Positions 34,580-44,722 are shown, counted from the first letter of the stretch. The stretch: DNA of 64,000 nucleotides from Shewanella algae (GCF_009183365.2 NZ_CP068230.1:1517001-1581000), one strand, 5' to 3'. Numbers and translations: made by a program. The notes: generated by a model from the sequence alone, not told the origin.

Positions 34580-34633
34580 TTCTGTTTCTGCCCCGGCTGC
34601 GCCGGACAGTATCTGAAAATCATGAGGTGAATT

Positions 34634-35998
34634 ATGTCTTTTAACATTGCTCTGAGTGGGATTGCTGCGGCGCAGAAAGATCTCAATACCACAGCCAACA
34701 ATATTGCCAACGTCAATACCGTCGGCTTTAAAGAATCCCGGGCCGAGTTTGCCGATGTTTACGCCAGCTCGATTTTCTCCAACGGCAGAACTACAGTGGG
34801 CGGCGGTGTGACCACCACTCAGGTGGCGCAGCAGTTCCACCAGGGTAACCTGAACTCCACCAACAATGCGTTGGATTTGGCGATCAACGGTGGCGGTTTC
34901 TTCGTGACCTCTCCCAATGTGGGCAGTCAGGATTACTCTTTCACCCGCGCCGGTGCCTTCAAGCGTGATGAAAACGGTTTCCTGGTCGATGCCGCAGGTA
35001 ACTTCCTGCAGAGCTTCCCCGTCGATAAAGACGGCAACTCCACCTCTGTGAGTTTGACCACTACCAAGCCGGTGCAGATCCCGGATACTGCCGGTAGCCC
35101 GCAGAAGACCAATAATGTCGGCATCAGCATGAACCTGGACTCCACCCAGGCCACCAAAGATCCGGCGCTGTTTGACCCATCCAAGTCAGACACTTTCAAC
35201 AACTCAACCGCAGTGACCATTTATGACTCCCTGGGTAACTCCCACACCTTGACCACCTATTTTGTGCGTCCGGACAATGGCGCCTACACGGGCGAGAGTA
35301 ACTGGGTGGCTTATTATGCTATCGACGACAAGCCGGTCAATCTGGGCGGCGGCGCCGCTGGCAGCTATCAGACAGATACTGATGGTGACGGTAACCCGGA
35401 TGGCACAGGCACAGCACAAACTGCTGGTGGCTGGACTGGCGCCGTGCTCAAGTTCAACGATGTCGGCGGTTATATAGGTTCAGATCCTGCGGTGATCACC
35501 ACTGAGCAGTTGGGTGTTGGCGGTGCCAATGTTCTCGGCCCCGCGGCGGACGGAACCCAGACAATAACCATAGACTTCAACAACCCGACCCAGTTCTCGG
35601 AAAAGTTCAACGCCACTGAATTGACGCAGGATGGGGTGACTGTGGGTCGTCTGACCAATGTGGAAGTGGGTACAGACGGGTTGATCTCAGCCAAGTACAG
35701 CAATGGCTCGACTGTGCCTTTGGCGCGGGTGGCACTGGCGCGTTTCTCCAATGAACAGGGTCTGAGCCAGGTAGGTAACACCTCCTGGAAAGCGAGCCTG
35801 GATTCAGGCGCAGCACTGGCCGGTGAGGCCAACAGTGGCGTGTTCGGCAGTATCCGTTCCTCAACGCTGGAGCAGGCCAACGTCGACCTGACCACTGAAC
35901 TGGTGGACCTGATTTCGGCTCAGCGTAACTTCCAGGCCAACTCCCGTACTCTGGAAGTAAACAACACACTCCAGCAGACAGTACTGCAGATCCGCTAA
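34634..35998 (+). CDS. flgE: Flagellar hook protein FlgE
   Basis: 454 residues. N-terminal LSGIAAAQKDLNTTANNIAN, central variable Gly/Asp-rich domain (about 240-310), and C-terminal LVDLISAQRNFQANSRTLEV. Length typical for Shewanella/Vibrio FlgE. Followed by a strong hairpin, then a new sigma-54 promoter, so flgBCDE appears to be one transcription unit. Confidence 0.96.
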   Translation: MSFNIALSGIAAAQKDLNTTANNIANVNTVGFKESRAEFADVYASSIFSNGRTTVGGGVTTTQVAQQFHQGNLNSTNNALDLAINGGGFFVTSPNVGSQDYSFTRAGAFKRDENGFLVDAAGNFLQSFPVDKDGNSTSVSLTTTKPVQIPDTAGSPQKTNNVGISMNLDSTQATKDPALFDPSKSDTFNNSTAVTIYDSLGNSHTLTTYFVRPDNGAYTGESNWVAYYAIDDKPVNLGGGAAGSYQTDTDGDGNPDGTGTAQTAGGWTGAVLKFNDVGGYIGSDPAVITTEQLGVGGANVLGPAADGTQTITIDFNNPTQFSEKFNATELTQDGVTVGRLTNVEVGTDGLISAKYSNGSTVPLARVALARFSNEQGLSQVGNTSWKASLDSGAALAGEANSGVFGSIRSSTLEQANVDLTTELVDLISAQRNFQANSRTLEVNNTLQQTVLQIR

Positions 35999-36008
35999 TG
36001 CTTCCTGC

Positions 36009-36039
36009 GCAAGACATTGCCGCTACGGCAATGTCTTGC
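36009..36039. other. Perfect 14-bp stem-loop between flgE and flgF
   Basis: GCAAGACATTGCCG (36009-36022), CTA loop, CGGCAATGTCTTGC (36026-36039). No U-run follows, only CGCTTCTCCCC, so it may be a processing, attenuation or mRNA-stability element rather than an intrinsic terminator. Confidence 0.75.
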
Positions 36040-36111
36040 CGCTTCTCCCCGTACATACTCCCAAGTTACTGAAGTTCTTCTGTTGTCACTGCGCTCGATT
36101 GCTCATTTTAT

Positions 36112-36127
36112 TGGCACGATGTTTGCT
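36112..36127 (+). promoter_or_regulatory. Sigma-54 promoter of the flgF operon
   Basis: TGGCACGATGTTTGCT is a full match to TGGCAC-N5-TTGCW, 38 bp before the flgF start codon. Confidence 0.9.
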
Positions 36128-36164
36128 TTTACCTGAATAGGTAAAAAGATTGACGGAGCAGCAG

Positions 36165-36908
36165 GTGGACAAACTTCTCTATGTCGCCATGACTGGCGCC
36201 AAACAAAACATGAATGCGCTGGCGGTTCGGGGTAACAACCTGGCCAATGCCAACACAGATGGTTTCAAGTCAGACATGGCTCAGGCCCGTGCGATGCAAG
36301 CCTTCGGTGAAGGATTGCCGACCCGGGTGTTTGCCATGACAGAGTCGCCCTCGGCCAACTTTCAGTCTGGCCCTATCAAATCGACCGGGCGGGATCTGGA
36401 CATAGCCATCAAAGATCAAGGTTGGATTGCGGTGCAGGCTGCCGATGGCAGCGAGGCCTATACCCGCTCCGGCAGTCTGAGTTTTGACACCACAGGTTTA
36501 CTGCGTAACGACAGGGGCAACCCGGTAATGGGCGATAACGGCCCGATAGTGCTGCCGTTGCCGATAGACAAAATCCAGATTGCCACCGACGGCACCATCT
36601 CCATTCGTCCCCAGGGCGCAACCGCCGAGGTGATTGAAGAGGTGGGCCGCATCAAGCTGGTCAACCCGGGCAATCAGAACCTGATGCGCGGTGAAGATGG
36701 TTTGTTCCGCACTCTGGACGGCAATCCGGCTGCCGCCGATCCCTTTGTGAATGTGGAAAGCGGCGCTGTGGAAGGCAGCAATGTCAATGCCGTGGATGAA
36801 ATGGTCAACCTGATTGAGCTGCAACGTCAGTTTGAGCTGCAGGTAAAAATGATGAAAACCGCAGAAGAGAACGACAAGTCGTCCGCTTCATTGATGCGCA
36901 TTAGCTAG
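36165..36908 (+). CDS. flgF: Flagellar proximal rod protein FlgF
   Basis: 247 residues from GTG 36165, which gives the normal N-terminus (M)DKLLYVAMTGAKQN and has GGAG at six-base spacing; a TTG at 36150 lengthens it by five residues and is less likely. C-terminal LIELQRQFELQVKMMKTAEE. First gene of flgFGHIJKL. Confidence 0.94.
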   Translation: MDKLLYVAMTGAKQNMNALAVRGNNLANANTDGFKSDMAQARAMQAFGEGLPTRVFAMTESPSANFQSGPIKSTGRDLDIAIKDQGWIAVQAADGSEAYTRSGSLSFDTTGLLRNDRGNPVMGDNGPIVLPLPIDKIQIATDGTISIRPQGATAEVIEEVGRIKLVNPGNQNLMRGEDGLFRTLDGNPAAADPFVNVESGAVEGSNVNAVDEMVNLIELQRQFELQVKMMKTAEENDKSSASLMRIS

Positions 36909-36919
36909 GAGTAATTGAT

Positions 36920-37708
36920 ATGCATCCCGCGTTATGGATAAGTAAGACTGGGCTAGATGCCCAGCAAACAGACATCTCGGTGATTTCAAATAACGTCGCT
37001 AATGCCAGCACCATAGGCTACAAAAAGGGCCGGGCGATATTTGAAGACTTGCTGTACCAGACGGTCAATCAGGCCGGTGGTATCAGTGCTTCCAACACCA
37101 AGCTGCCCAATGGCCTTAACTTGGGCGCAGGTACCAAGGTGGTAGCCACCCAGAAGATTTTCTCCCAGGGGAATCTGCAAACCACAGATAACGCGCTGGA
37201 CATGATGATTGAAGGCCCGGGATTCTTTGAAATCCAGCTGCCCGATGGCACCACAGCCTACACTCGTAACGGCCAGTTCACTCTGGATGATACCGGCCAG
37301 ATAGTGACATCCGGCGCCGGCTATGTGCTGCAGCCTGCCATTACCATTCCGGACGATGCCACCAGTATTACCGTTTCCGCCGAAGGTGAAGTGTCGGTTA
37401 AAACCCCGGGCGCCGCTGAAAACCAGGTGGTGGGCCAGCTGACCATCTCTGATTTCATCAATCCGTCCGGCCTGGATCCCATAGGGCAAAACCTCTATCT
37501 GGAGACGGGCGCCAGCGGTACCCCAATTCAGGGCACGGCTTCGCTCGACGGTTTGGGCTCCATTCGTCAGGGCTCGCTGGAAACCTCCAACGTTAACGTG
37601 ACTGAAGAGCTGGTTAACCTGATTGAGAGTCAGCGGATCTACGAAATGAACTCCAAAGTCATTTCGGCCGTAGACCAGATGCTGGCCTACGTGAACCAGA
37701 ATCTGTGA
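36920..37708 (+). CDS. flgG: Flagellar distal rod protein FlgG
   Basis: 262 residues with LWISKTGLDAQQTDISVISN at the start and LVNLIESQRIYEMNSKVIS at the end. A SDYVxFP-type insertion cannot be discussed in detail; length is the standard for FlgG. Confidence 0.96.
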   Translation: MHPALWISKTGLDAQQTDISVISNNVANASTIGYKKGRAIFEDLLYQTVNQAGGISASNTKLPNGLNLGAGTKVVATQKIFSQGNLQTTDNALDMMIEGPGFFEIQLPDGTTAYTRNGQFTLDDTGQIVTSGAGYVLQPAITIPDDATSITVSAEGEVSVKTPGAAENQVVGQLTISDFINPSGLDPIGQNLYLETGASGTPIQGTASLDGLGSIRQGSLETSNVNVTEELVNLIESQRIYEMNSKVISAVDQMLAYVNQNL

Positions 37709-37720
37709 TGAGGTGATGTG

Positions 37721-38395
37721 ATGAAACCCTTGTTCCTTATCATTCCGGCTTTGTTTCTGGGGGCTTGCACTGCTACCCAGAATAAACCCATAGCCGATGA
37801 TCCCTATTATGCGCCTGTGTATCCCGAAGCACCGCCGACCCGGATAGCGCCGACCGGCTCTATTTATCAGGATAGCCAGGCGTCTTCGCTTTACTCGGAT
37901 CTGCGGGCGCACAGGGTAGGGGACATCATCACTGTGGTGCTGGTGGAGTCGACCCAGGCGAAGAAAAGCGTCGGTAACAAGATCAAGAAAGGCTCGGACA
38001 TGTCGGTGAACCCGCTCTATATGGGCGGCAGCAATGTCACCATCAAGGGCAATCCGCTGGATTTCCGTTACGGCGACAGCATGGATACCAATCGTGAGGC
38101 CGATGCCGATCAGAGCAACAGTCTCTCCGGGCAGATCTCGGCCAATGTGATGCAGGTGCTGGGCAATGGCAACCTGGTTATTCGCGGTGAAAAGTGGATC
38201 ACCATCAATAATGGCGACGAGTTTATCCGGGTAACCGGCATTATTCGGCCGCAGGATATTACTCCCGAGAACACCATAGATTCGCCCAAAGTCGCCAATG
38301 CCCGTATTCAATACAGTGGTACCGGCACCTTTGCCGATTCGCAAAAGGTGGGCTGGCTGAGCCAGTTCTTCCTCTCTGACTGGTGGCCTTTCTGA
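37721..38395 (+). CDS. flgH: Flagellar L-ring lipoprotein FlgH
   Basis: 224 residues from ATG 37721, with GAGGTG five bases upstream; GTG 37718 directly before is less likely. Lipobox LGAC with Cys16. RVGDIITVVLVESTQAKKSV near 66-85 and the C-terminal QFFLSDWWPF are typical. It builds the outer-membrane ring. Confidence 0.95.
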   Translation: MKPLFLIIPALFLGACTATQNKPIADDPYYAPVYPEAPPTRIAPTGSIYQDSQASSLYSDLRAHRVGDIITVVLVESTQAKKSVGNKIKKGSDMSVNPLYMGGSNVTIKGNPLDFRYGDSMDTNREADADQSNSLSGQISANVMQVLGNGNLVIRGEKWITINNGDEFIRVTGIIRPQDITPENTIDSPKVANARIQYSGTGTFADSQKVGWLSQFFLSDWWPF

Positions 38396-38405
38396 GGATA
38401 AGCTC

Positions 38406-39497
38406 ATGAAAATCAAATTAATCATGGCACTTGCCTGTTTGCTGGTTTCCCTGCCGGGACAGGCCGAGCGCATCAAGGATATCGCCGATATCCAAGGGGT
38501 CAGGGATAACCAGTTGATAGGCTACGGTCTGGTGGTAGGTTTGCCGGGCACCGGGGAGAAGACCCGTTACACGGAGCAGACCTTCAAGACCATGTTGAAG
38601 AATTTCGGCATCAATTTGCCGGATAACTTCAGGCCCAAGATCAAGAATATTGCCGTGGTGGCAGTGCATGCCGATATGCCACCCTTTATCAAGCCGGGAC
38701 AAACCCTGGATGTGACGGTATCGAGCCTGGGTGAAGCCAAGAGCCTGCGCGGCGGTACTTTGCTGCAGACTTTCCTTAAAGGGGTGGACGGCAATGTTTA
38801 CGCCATCGCCCAGGGCAGTCTGGTAGTCAGCGGTTTCAGTGCCGAGGGGCTTGATGGCTCCAAGGTCATCCAGAACACGCCAACCGTGGGCCGCATTCCC
38901 AACGGCGGCATAGTCGAGCGTGAAGTGGCCAGCCCTTTCGGTAATGGCGATCACCTGACTTTTAACCTGCACAGAGCCGATTTCTCCACCGCCAAGCGCA
39001 CCGCCGATGCCATTAATGGCTTACTCGGCCCGGGTATGGCACGGGCGCTCGATGCTTCTTCCATTCAGGTAAGTGCCCCCAGAGATGTGTCACAGCGGGT
39101 ATCTTTCCTGGCTACCCTGGAAAATATTCAGGTTGAGCCTGCCGATGAATCGGCCAAGGTGATAGTCAACTCCCGTACCGGCACCATAGTGGTCGGCAAG
39201 GACGTTAAACTCCTGCCGGCGGCAGTGACCCATGGTGGCCTTACCGTCACCATTGCCGAAGCGACTCAGGTTTCTCAGCCCAATGCGCTGGCCGGTGGCC
39301 AGACTGCGGTGACCAGCAACAGCACCATAGATGTGGCTCAGGACAATAGACGTATGTTTATGTTCAACCCGGGCACTTCCCTCGATGAGTTGGTGCGGGC
39401 GGTGAATATGGTCGGCGCGGCACCATCGGATGTGTTGGCCATCCTCGAAGCCTTAAAGATGGCAGGGGCTTTGCATGGTGAACTCATCATCATCTGA
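38406..39497 (+). CDS. flgI: Flagellar P-ring protein FlgI
   Basis: 363 residues. Signal peptide MKIKLIMALACLLVSLPGQA, then ERIKDIADIQGVRDNQLIGY, the family N-terminus, and C-terminal LDELVRAVNMVGAAPSDVLA. It forms the peptidoglycan ring, with FlgA (30094-30801) as chaperone. Confidence 0.97.
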   Translation: MKIKLIMALACLLVSLPGQAERIKDIADIQGVRDNQLIGYGLVVGLPGTGEKTRYTEQTFKTMLKNFGINLPDNFRPKIKNIAVVAVHADMPPFIKPGQTLDVTVSSLGEAKSLRGGTLLQTFLKGVDGNVYAIAQGSLVVSGFSAEGLDGSKVIQNTPTVGRIPNGGIVEREVASPFGNGDHLTFNLHRADFSTAKRTADAINGLLGPGMARALDASSIQVSAPRDVSQRVSFLATLENIQVEPADESAKVIVNSRTGTIVVGKDVKLLPAAVTHGGLTVTIAEATQVSQPNALAGGQTAVTSNSTIDVAQDNRRMFMFNPGTSLDELVRAVNMVGAAPSDVLAILEALKMAGALHGELIII

Positions 39498-39522
39498 TTA
39501 ATGGCACATTGGTTTATCGACT

Positions 39523-40533
39523 ATGAACAAAATGGCTGATGCTTCGCAATTTCTGGATCTCGGTGGGCTGGACAAGCTCAGAGCCCAGGCGCAGCAGGAT
39601 CAAAAGGCGGCGCTTAAAGAAGTCGCGCAGCAGTTTGAAGGCATCTTTGTGCAGATGTTGATGAAAAGCATGCGTGATGCCAATGCGATATTTGAATCCG
39701 ACAGCCCGATGAACAGCCAGTACACCAAGTTCTACGAGCAGATGCACGATCAGCAGATGTCGGTGGAGCTGTCCTCCAAAGGCATGTTGGGGCTGGCGGA
39801 TCTCATGGTGCAGCAGTTGTCACCTGAAAACTCCGACATTACCCCGGCCTCAGTGCTCCGCGGTGATGTCGATAACCGCAGTGTCGCGGCCTTAAACGGC
39901 GGCCAAACGGAGAAGATATCCGGTGTTGAAGCAGCAGCGGCCAAAGCATCCGCGCTGCCAAGCAATGACAGCCTGCAGCAGGTCTTGAGCGGCAAAGTAT
40001 TGCCGTCATGGCGGCAGGCGAGGCCGGCAATCGGCAGCCAGGAAGAGTTTGTCAGACAGCTTTATCCCCATGCCAAGGCCGCTGCCGATGCTTTGGGGAC
40101 TCAACCCGAAGTGCTGCTGGCGCAATCGGCTCTGGAAACCGGCTGGGGCCAGAAAATGGTCCGTGGCCATAAAGGCGAGTCCAGCAACAACCTGTTCAAC
40201 ATCAAGGCCGACAGGCGTTGGCAGGGCGAGAAAGCGGCAGTGTCGACCCTGGAATATGAGCAGGGCACAGCTGTGCGGCAAAAGGCGGACTTCCGGGTGT
40301 ATGACAGTTTTGAGCAGAGCTTTAACGACTTTGTCAGCTTTATTTCCGACAACGATCGTTATAGCCAGGCGCGCAAGATGGCCGCCAATCCCGGCGAATT
40401 TATCAAGGCACTGGCCGAGGCGGGATACGCCACGGATCCTCAATATGCCAACAAGGTGATGAAAGTGCTGGATACCATCAAGGCCGATTTTGGCCAATTG
40501 TTGCAGGAGTTCGGCTCAAAGCCGGGCCAGTAA
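39523..40533 (+). CDS. flgJ: Bifunctional rod-cap/peptidoglycan hydrolase FlgJ
   Basis: 336 residues. N-terminal rod-binding domain (KEVAQQFEGIFVQMLMKSMR near 29-48) and C-terminal glucosaminidase domain from about 165 with AQSALETGWGQKMV (catalytic Glu) and SNNLFNIKADRRW. It caps the rod and opens the wall. ATG 39523 is chosen; ATG 39532 is also possible since neither has a clear ribosome site. Confidence 0.95.
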   Translation: MNKMADASQFLDLGGLDKLRAQAQQDQKAALKEVAQQFEGIFVQMLMKSMRDANAIFESDSPMNSQYTKFYEQMHDQQMSVELSSKGMLGLADLMVQQLSPENSDITPASVLRGDVDNRSVAALNGGQTEKISGVEAAAAKASALPSNDSLQQVLSGKVLPSWRQARPAIGSQEEFVRQLYPHAKAAADALGTQPEVLLAQSALETGWGQKMVRGHKGESSNNLFNIKADRRWQGEKAAVSTLEYEQGTAVRQKADFRVYDSFEQSFNDFVSFISDNDRYSQARKMAANPGEFIKALAEAGYATDPQYANKVMKVLDTIKADFGQLLQEFGSKPGQ

Positions 40534-40553
40534 AGGTGCAGGAGCGATAACCC

Positions 40554-42479
40554 ATGTCTATGGATCTGTTCAGTATAGCCCGCAGCGGGATACTGGCCGC
40601 CCAATCACAATTGGGAGTGACCAGTAACAATATTGCCAACGTCAATACCGAAGGCTATCACCGTCAGGTGGCAATTCAAGGCACCTCCACCTCAATGCGT
40701 CTTGGCAATAACTTCTATGGCACAGGTACCTATGTGCAGGAAGTTAAGCGTATTTACAACGATTATGCCGCCAGAGAGCTGCGTATCGGCCAAACAGGGC
40801 TCAGTGCCGCCGAGGCCAGCTACACCAAGCTCAGCGAGCTGGATCAGCTGTTTTCCCAGATAGGCAAGGCGGTGCCAGCCTCATTGAACGACTTTTTCTC
40901 CGGCCTCAACAGCTTGGCTGACCTGCCCTCTGATCTGGGGATCCGCGGCTCTGTGCTCAACTCGGCCTCGCAACTGGCGCAGAATCTCAATCAGATGCAG
41001 AGCCATCTGAGTGGCCAGGTGCAGCAAACCAATGATCAGATTGAAAGCATTACCACCAGGATCAATGAGATCAGTAAAGAGATGGCGCAGATCAATCTTG
41101 AACTGATGAAGACGCCGGGGAACGATGCGCAGCTGCTGGATAAGCAAGATGCCCTGATCCAGGAATTGAGCCAATATGCCGAAGTCAATGTGATCCCGCT
41201 GGAAAACGGTGCCCGCTCCATCATGCTGGGCAGCTCCTTTATGCTGGTATCCGGTGAAGTGGCCATGACCATGGGCGTGACCACAGGTGACCCCTTCCCC
41301 AATGAGCCTGAGCTGACCTATAGCCTTGGTGGCAGTGAATTAAAGGCAGACCCCGCCAAGCTTGGTGGTCAACTGGGCGCCTTATTTGATTTTCGTGACA
41401 ATACCCTGATGCCCGCCAGCCATGAGCTGGGGCAGTTGGCGCTGGGGATTGCCGATGCCTTTAACGAGATGCAGTCCCAGGGCTTCGATCTTAATGGCGA
41501 GCTGGGACAACCTATTTTTACCGATATCAATGACCCTGTGATTGCCGCCGGCCGTGTCGGCGCCTATTCGGGTAATCCGGGCACAGCTTCCTTGAGCGTT
41601 AATATCGATGATGTCGGCGCCCTGTCCGGCAGCAGTTATGAGCTGAACTATACCAGCGCCGGTACTTATGAACTCAAGGATATGAAGACGGGAGCCGTGA
41701 CTAACCTGACGCTCAACGGCAACACTTTGGAAGGCGCCAACGGTTTCAGTATCAATATCGACGCCGGTGCCATGGCCGCCGGTGACAGGTTTGAAATACG
41801 GCCAACGGCCAATGCGGCAGCCAACATAGGTGTAGTGATGTCAGATCCCAAGGGCATTGCCGCTGCGGCGCCGAAAATCACCGCCGGGACAGGTAATTCA
41901 GGCAGCACTTCAGTGAAGTTGGTCAGCATAGATGACAGAAGCGTGGCTAACTTCCCCGTGACTGACAGTGAGCTGACATTCACCTTGGATACCAGTGTCA
42001 ATCCGCCTACCTATGAAGTCTTTGATGTCAACGGCGCTTCTTTGGCAACCGGGACGGCCGCAGGCACTCCGCCGCAGATCAGCGCCTTTGGCTTTACCTT
42101 CGAAGTTGATGGCAGCAGTGGCGGCAGTGAGAGTTTCACTTTTGATCTCAGCTTTGCGCCGGGTGACAACACCAATGCCGTGGCCATGGCCAAGCTCAGT
42201 GACAGCAAGATAATGAACAATGGCAAGTCGACCCTGGGAGATGTGTTTGAAAAGACCAAGCTGGATATTGGCAGCCAAACCAAATCCGCCCAGGTGAGGG
42301 CCGGTTCGGCGGAGGCCATTTACAACCAGGCCTATGCCAGGGTGCAGTCGGAATCCGGGGTTAACCTGGACGAAGAGGCGGCCAACTTGATGCAGTTCCA
42401 GCAGGCCTACCAGGCATCGGCACGGATCATGACCACGGCCAATACCCTGTTCGACACTTTGTTCAGTTCGGTTCGATAG
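40554..42479 (+). CDS. flgK: Hook-filament junction protein FlgK (HAP1)
   Basis: 641 residues. N-terminal SGILAAQSQLGVTSNNIANV and C-terminal ANLMQFQQAYQASARIMTTA coiled-coil ends. The middle (about 230-540) is variable, beta-rich. Substrate of the FlgN chaperone. 11 bp before flgL. Confidence 0.96.
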   Translation: MSMDLFSIARSGILAAQSQLGVTSNNIANVNTEGYHRQVAIQGTSTSMRLGNNFYGTGTYVQEVKRIYNDYAARELRIGQTGLSAAEASYTKLSELDQLFSQIGKAVPASLNDFFSGLNSLADLPSDLGIRGSVLNSASQLAQNLNQMQSHLSGQVQQTNDQIESITTRINEISKEMAQINLELMKTPGNDAQLLDKQDALIQELSQYAEVNVIPLENGARSIMLGSSFMLVSGEVAMTMGVTTGDPFPNEPELTYSLGGSELKADPAKLGGQLGALFDFRDNTLMPASHELGQLALGIADAFNEMQSQGFDLNGELGQPIFTDINDPVIAAGRVGAYSGNPGTASLSVNIDDVGALSGSSYELNYTSAGTYELKDMKTGAVTNLTLNGNTLEGANGFSINIDAGAMAAGDRFEIRPTANAAANIGVVMSDPKGIAAAAPKITAGTGNSGSTSVKLVSIDDRSVANFPVTDSELTFTLDTSVNPPTYEVFDVNGASLATGTAAGTPPQISAFGFTFEVDGSSGGSESFTFDLSFAPGDNTNAVAMAKLSDSKIMNNGKSTLGDVFEKTKLDIGSQTKSAQVRAGSAEAIYNQAYARVQSESGVNLDEEAANLMQFQQAYQASARIMTTANTLFDTLFSSVR

Positions 42480-42490
42480 GAGCTTGAGAG

Positions 42491-43696
42491 ATGCGTATTT
42501 CAACTTCACAGATGTACCAGCAGAACTTAAACAGCATTCTACAGAAGCAAACGGATACCAACAGGATCCTCGAGCAGCTCTCCAGCGGTAAAAAGGTTAA
42601 CACTGCCGGTGACGATCCTGTGGCGGCTATCGGTATAGACAATCTCTATCAGCAAAACGCGCTGGTGCAGCAGTATCTCAAGAATGTGGACTACAGCAAG
42701 AATCATTTGTCGATGGCGGAAAGCAAGCTCGGCAGTGCCGAAACTCTGGTTACCAGCATTCGAGAGCAAATGTTGCGTGCAGTAAATGGCACCCTGGCAC
42801 CGTCAGAGCGGCAAATGATTGCCGACGAGCTGCGCGGCAGTCTGGATGAACTCTTGAGTATTGCCAATACCCAGGATGAGTCAGGCAACTATCTGTTCTC
42901 CGGATTCAGCACAGACAATCAGCCGTTTGCCTTCGATGCCAGCGGCAACATGGTTTACAGCGGTGACAGCGGCGTTCGTGACGCCTTGGTGGCTCAAGGG
43001 GTTGCCATGGGCACCAACATCCCGGGGGACTCGGCCTTTATGAAGGTGCCCAATGGTTTGGGTGACTATGGCGTCAATTATTTGGCCTCTCAAACCGGGG
43101 ACTTCAGGGTACTCAGCGCCAAGATAGATAACCCCGCGGCTCATGTGGCCGATACCTACACCTTTAACTTTACCGACAATGGTGCCGGTGGGGTTGATTT
43201 GGAAGTGTTGGACTCGGGTGGCACTGCGGTGGCTAATGTGGCCAACTTCGATGCCAGTAATCCCGTGAGTTTCAATGGCATTGAGGTGAAGCTGGATGGC
43301 ACGCCGGCTGGCGGGGATTCCTTCACCATGGAGCCCGATGCCGAGGTACCTATTTTCGATACCATTCAGCAGGCAATCGATCTGCTGGAGGATCCCAACC
43401 GGGTCAATACCCCGGAAGGAAAAGCTGAGTTGGCACAGTTATTGAATAACGTTGATAGCGGCTTGAATCAGCTCAGTGTGGCCAGAGGGGTGGCCGGGAA
43501 TAATCTCAAAAGCCTCGAAAGCTACAGCTCCAATCATACAGAGGAAGAGCTGGTGAATAAGTCGGCATTGTCACTGCTGGAAGATCTCGATTACGCCTCG
43601 GCGATAACCGAGTTTCAAAAACAGCAGCTGGCGTTGAACGCCGTTTCAAATGTGTTCAGCAGAGTGGGTTCTGTTTCCCTGTTTGACTTTATTTAA
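42491..43696 (+). CDS. flgL: Hook-filament junction protein FlgL (HAP3)
   Basis: 401 residues, flagellin-like N-terminus ISTSQMYQQNLNSILQKQTD and C-terminus LALNAVSNVFSRVGSVSLF. Last gene of flgFGHIJKL. FlgK and FlgL need FlgN for export. Confidence 0.96.
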   Translation: MRISTSQMYQQNLNSILQKQTDTNRILEQLSSGKKVNTAGDDPVAAIGIDNLYQQNALVQQYLKNVDYSKNHLSMAESKLGSAETLVTSIREQMLRAVNGTLAPSERQMIADELRGSLDELLSIANTQDESGNYLFSGFSTDNQPFAFDASGNMVYSGDSGVRDALVAQGVAMGTNIPGDSAFMKVPNGLGDYGVNYLASQTGDFRVLSAKIDNPAAHVADTYTFNFTDNGAGGVDLEVLDSGGTAVANVANFDASNPVSFNGIEVKLDGTPAGGDSFTMEPDAEVPIFDTIQQAIDLLEDPNRVNTPEGKAELAQLLNNVDSGLNQLSVARGVAGNNLKSLESYSSNHTEEELVNKSALSLLEDLDYASAITEFQKQQLALNAVSNVFSRVGSVSLFDFI

Positions 43697-43726
43697 CAGA
43701 AAGCAAAGACCTACCCGTCTGTCAGA

Positions 43727-43753
43727 TAAATTGTTAACAAATTTAGCCAAGCT
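43727..43753 (+). promoter_or_regulatory. Weak sigma-28-like element upstream of flaA
   Basis: TAAA, fifteen bases, then GCCAAGCT: the -35 matches, the -10 only agrees at four of eight positions. No sigma-54 pair was found in the 95-bp flgL-flaA space, so the flaA promoter is uncertain. Confidence 0.35.
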
Positions 43754-43791
43754 CCGAGTCTTGGCGCTAAAACTAGGAAGAGGAACTCAAC

Positions 43792-44613
43792 ATGGCTATT
43801 ACCGTTAATACTAACGTGACCTCGATGAAGGCACAGAAGAACCTGAACATATCCAGTGGTAACCTGGCGACCTCTATGGAACGCCTGTCCAGTGGTCTTA
43901 GGATCAACAGCGCCAAGGATGATGCCGCGGGTCTGGCTATCTCCAACCGTTTGAACTCTCAGGTTCGCGGCTTGGAAGTGGGCATGCGTAACGCCAACGA
44001 CGCGATTTCCATCGCCCAGATTGCCGAAGGTGCGATGCAAGAGCAGACCAATATGCTGCAACGTATGCGTGACCTGGCCATCCAGTCTGAAAACGGTGCC
44101 AACAGCACCGCCGATCTGCAGGCGCTAAAAGATGAAATGGATCAACTGCGTGATGAGATCACCGCTATCGGTAACAGCACTGCCTTTGGTAACACCAAGC
44201 TGATGACTGGTGAGTTCTCCGGTGGCAAGCTGTTCCAGGTCGGTCACCAAGACGGTGAAGACGTGACAGTGACGGTCAAAACCAATAATGCCGCATCAAT
44301 GTCGGTAAATGCGCTGACGGTACTGACTTCTGCCGGTCGTGACTCTGCCATTGGCAAGATTGACGCCGCCATCAAAAACATAGATACCCAGCGCGCTGAA
44401 TTGGGTGCGGTGCAAAACCGTCTGGCCCACAATATCAGCAACAGTGCCAACACTCAGGCCAACGTTGCCGATGCCAAGAGCCGTATCGTGGATGTGGACT
44501 TTGCCAAGGAAACTTCGGCCATGACCAAGAACCAGGTACTGCAGCAAACGGGTTCCGCCATGCTGGCTCAGGCCAACCAATTGCCTCAGGTCGCGCTTTC
44601 TCTGCTTGGCTAA
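43792..44613 (+). CDS. flaA: Flagellin FlaA
   Basis: 273 residues, with the short D0/D1-type architecture of polar flagellins. N-terminal AITVNTNVTSMKAQKNLNIS and RLSSGLRINSAKDDAAGLAI; C-terminal QVLQQTGSAMLAQANQLPQV. The central part (about 170-200, Ser/Thr-rich) is the likely glycosylated surface. It is almost the same length as flaB 215 bp downstream and very similar in the ends. Likely target of the Maf proteins. Confidence 0.95.
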   Translation: MAITVNTNVTSMKAQKNLNISSGNLATSMERLSSGLRINSAKDDAAGLAISNRLNSQVRGLEVGMRNANDAISIAQIAEGAMQEQTNMLQRMRDLAIQSENGANSTADLQALKDEMDQLRDEITAIGNSTAFGNTKLMTGEFSGGKLFQVGHQDGEDVTVTVKTNNAASMSVNALTVLTSAGRDSAIGKIDAAIKNIDTQRAELGAVQNRLAHNISNSANTQANVADAKSRIVDVDFAKETSAMTKNQVLQQTGSAMLAQANQLPQVALSLLG

Positions 44614-44722
44614 TCGAGTGGAAATGGCAATATCGTCAGTGGTTTCATCACCACTGGCGATATTATTTTTCTCAAACAATCATTGAGTTAAGAAGAATTG
44701 ATGATTTTTTGAAAAAAATGAC

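Noticed and set aside
43761..43790. Sigma-54 site before flaA (TTGGCGCTAAAACTAGG)
   Set aside because: The -24 GG is present but there is no GC at the -12 position.
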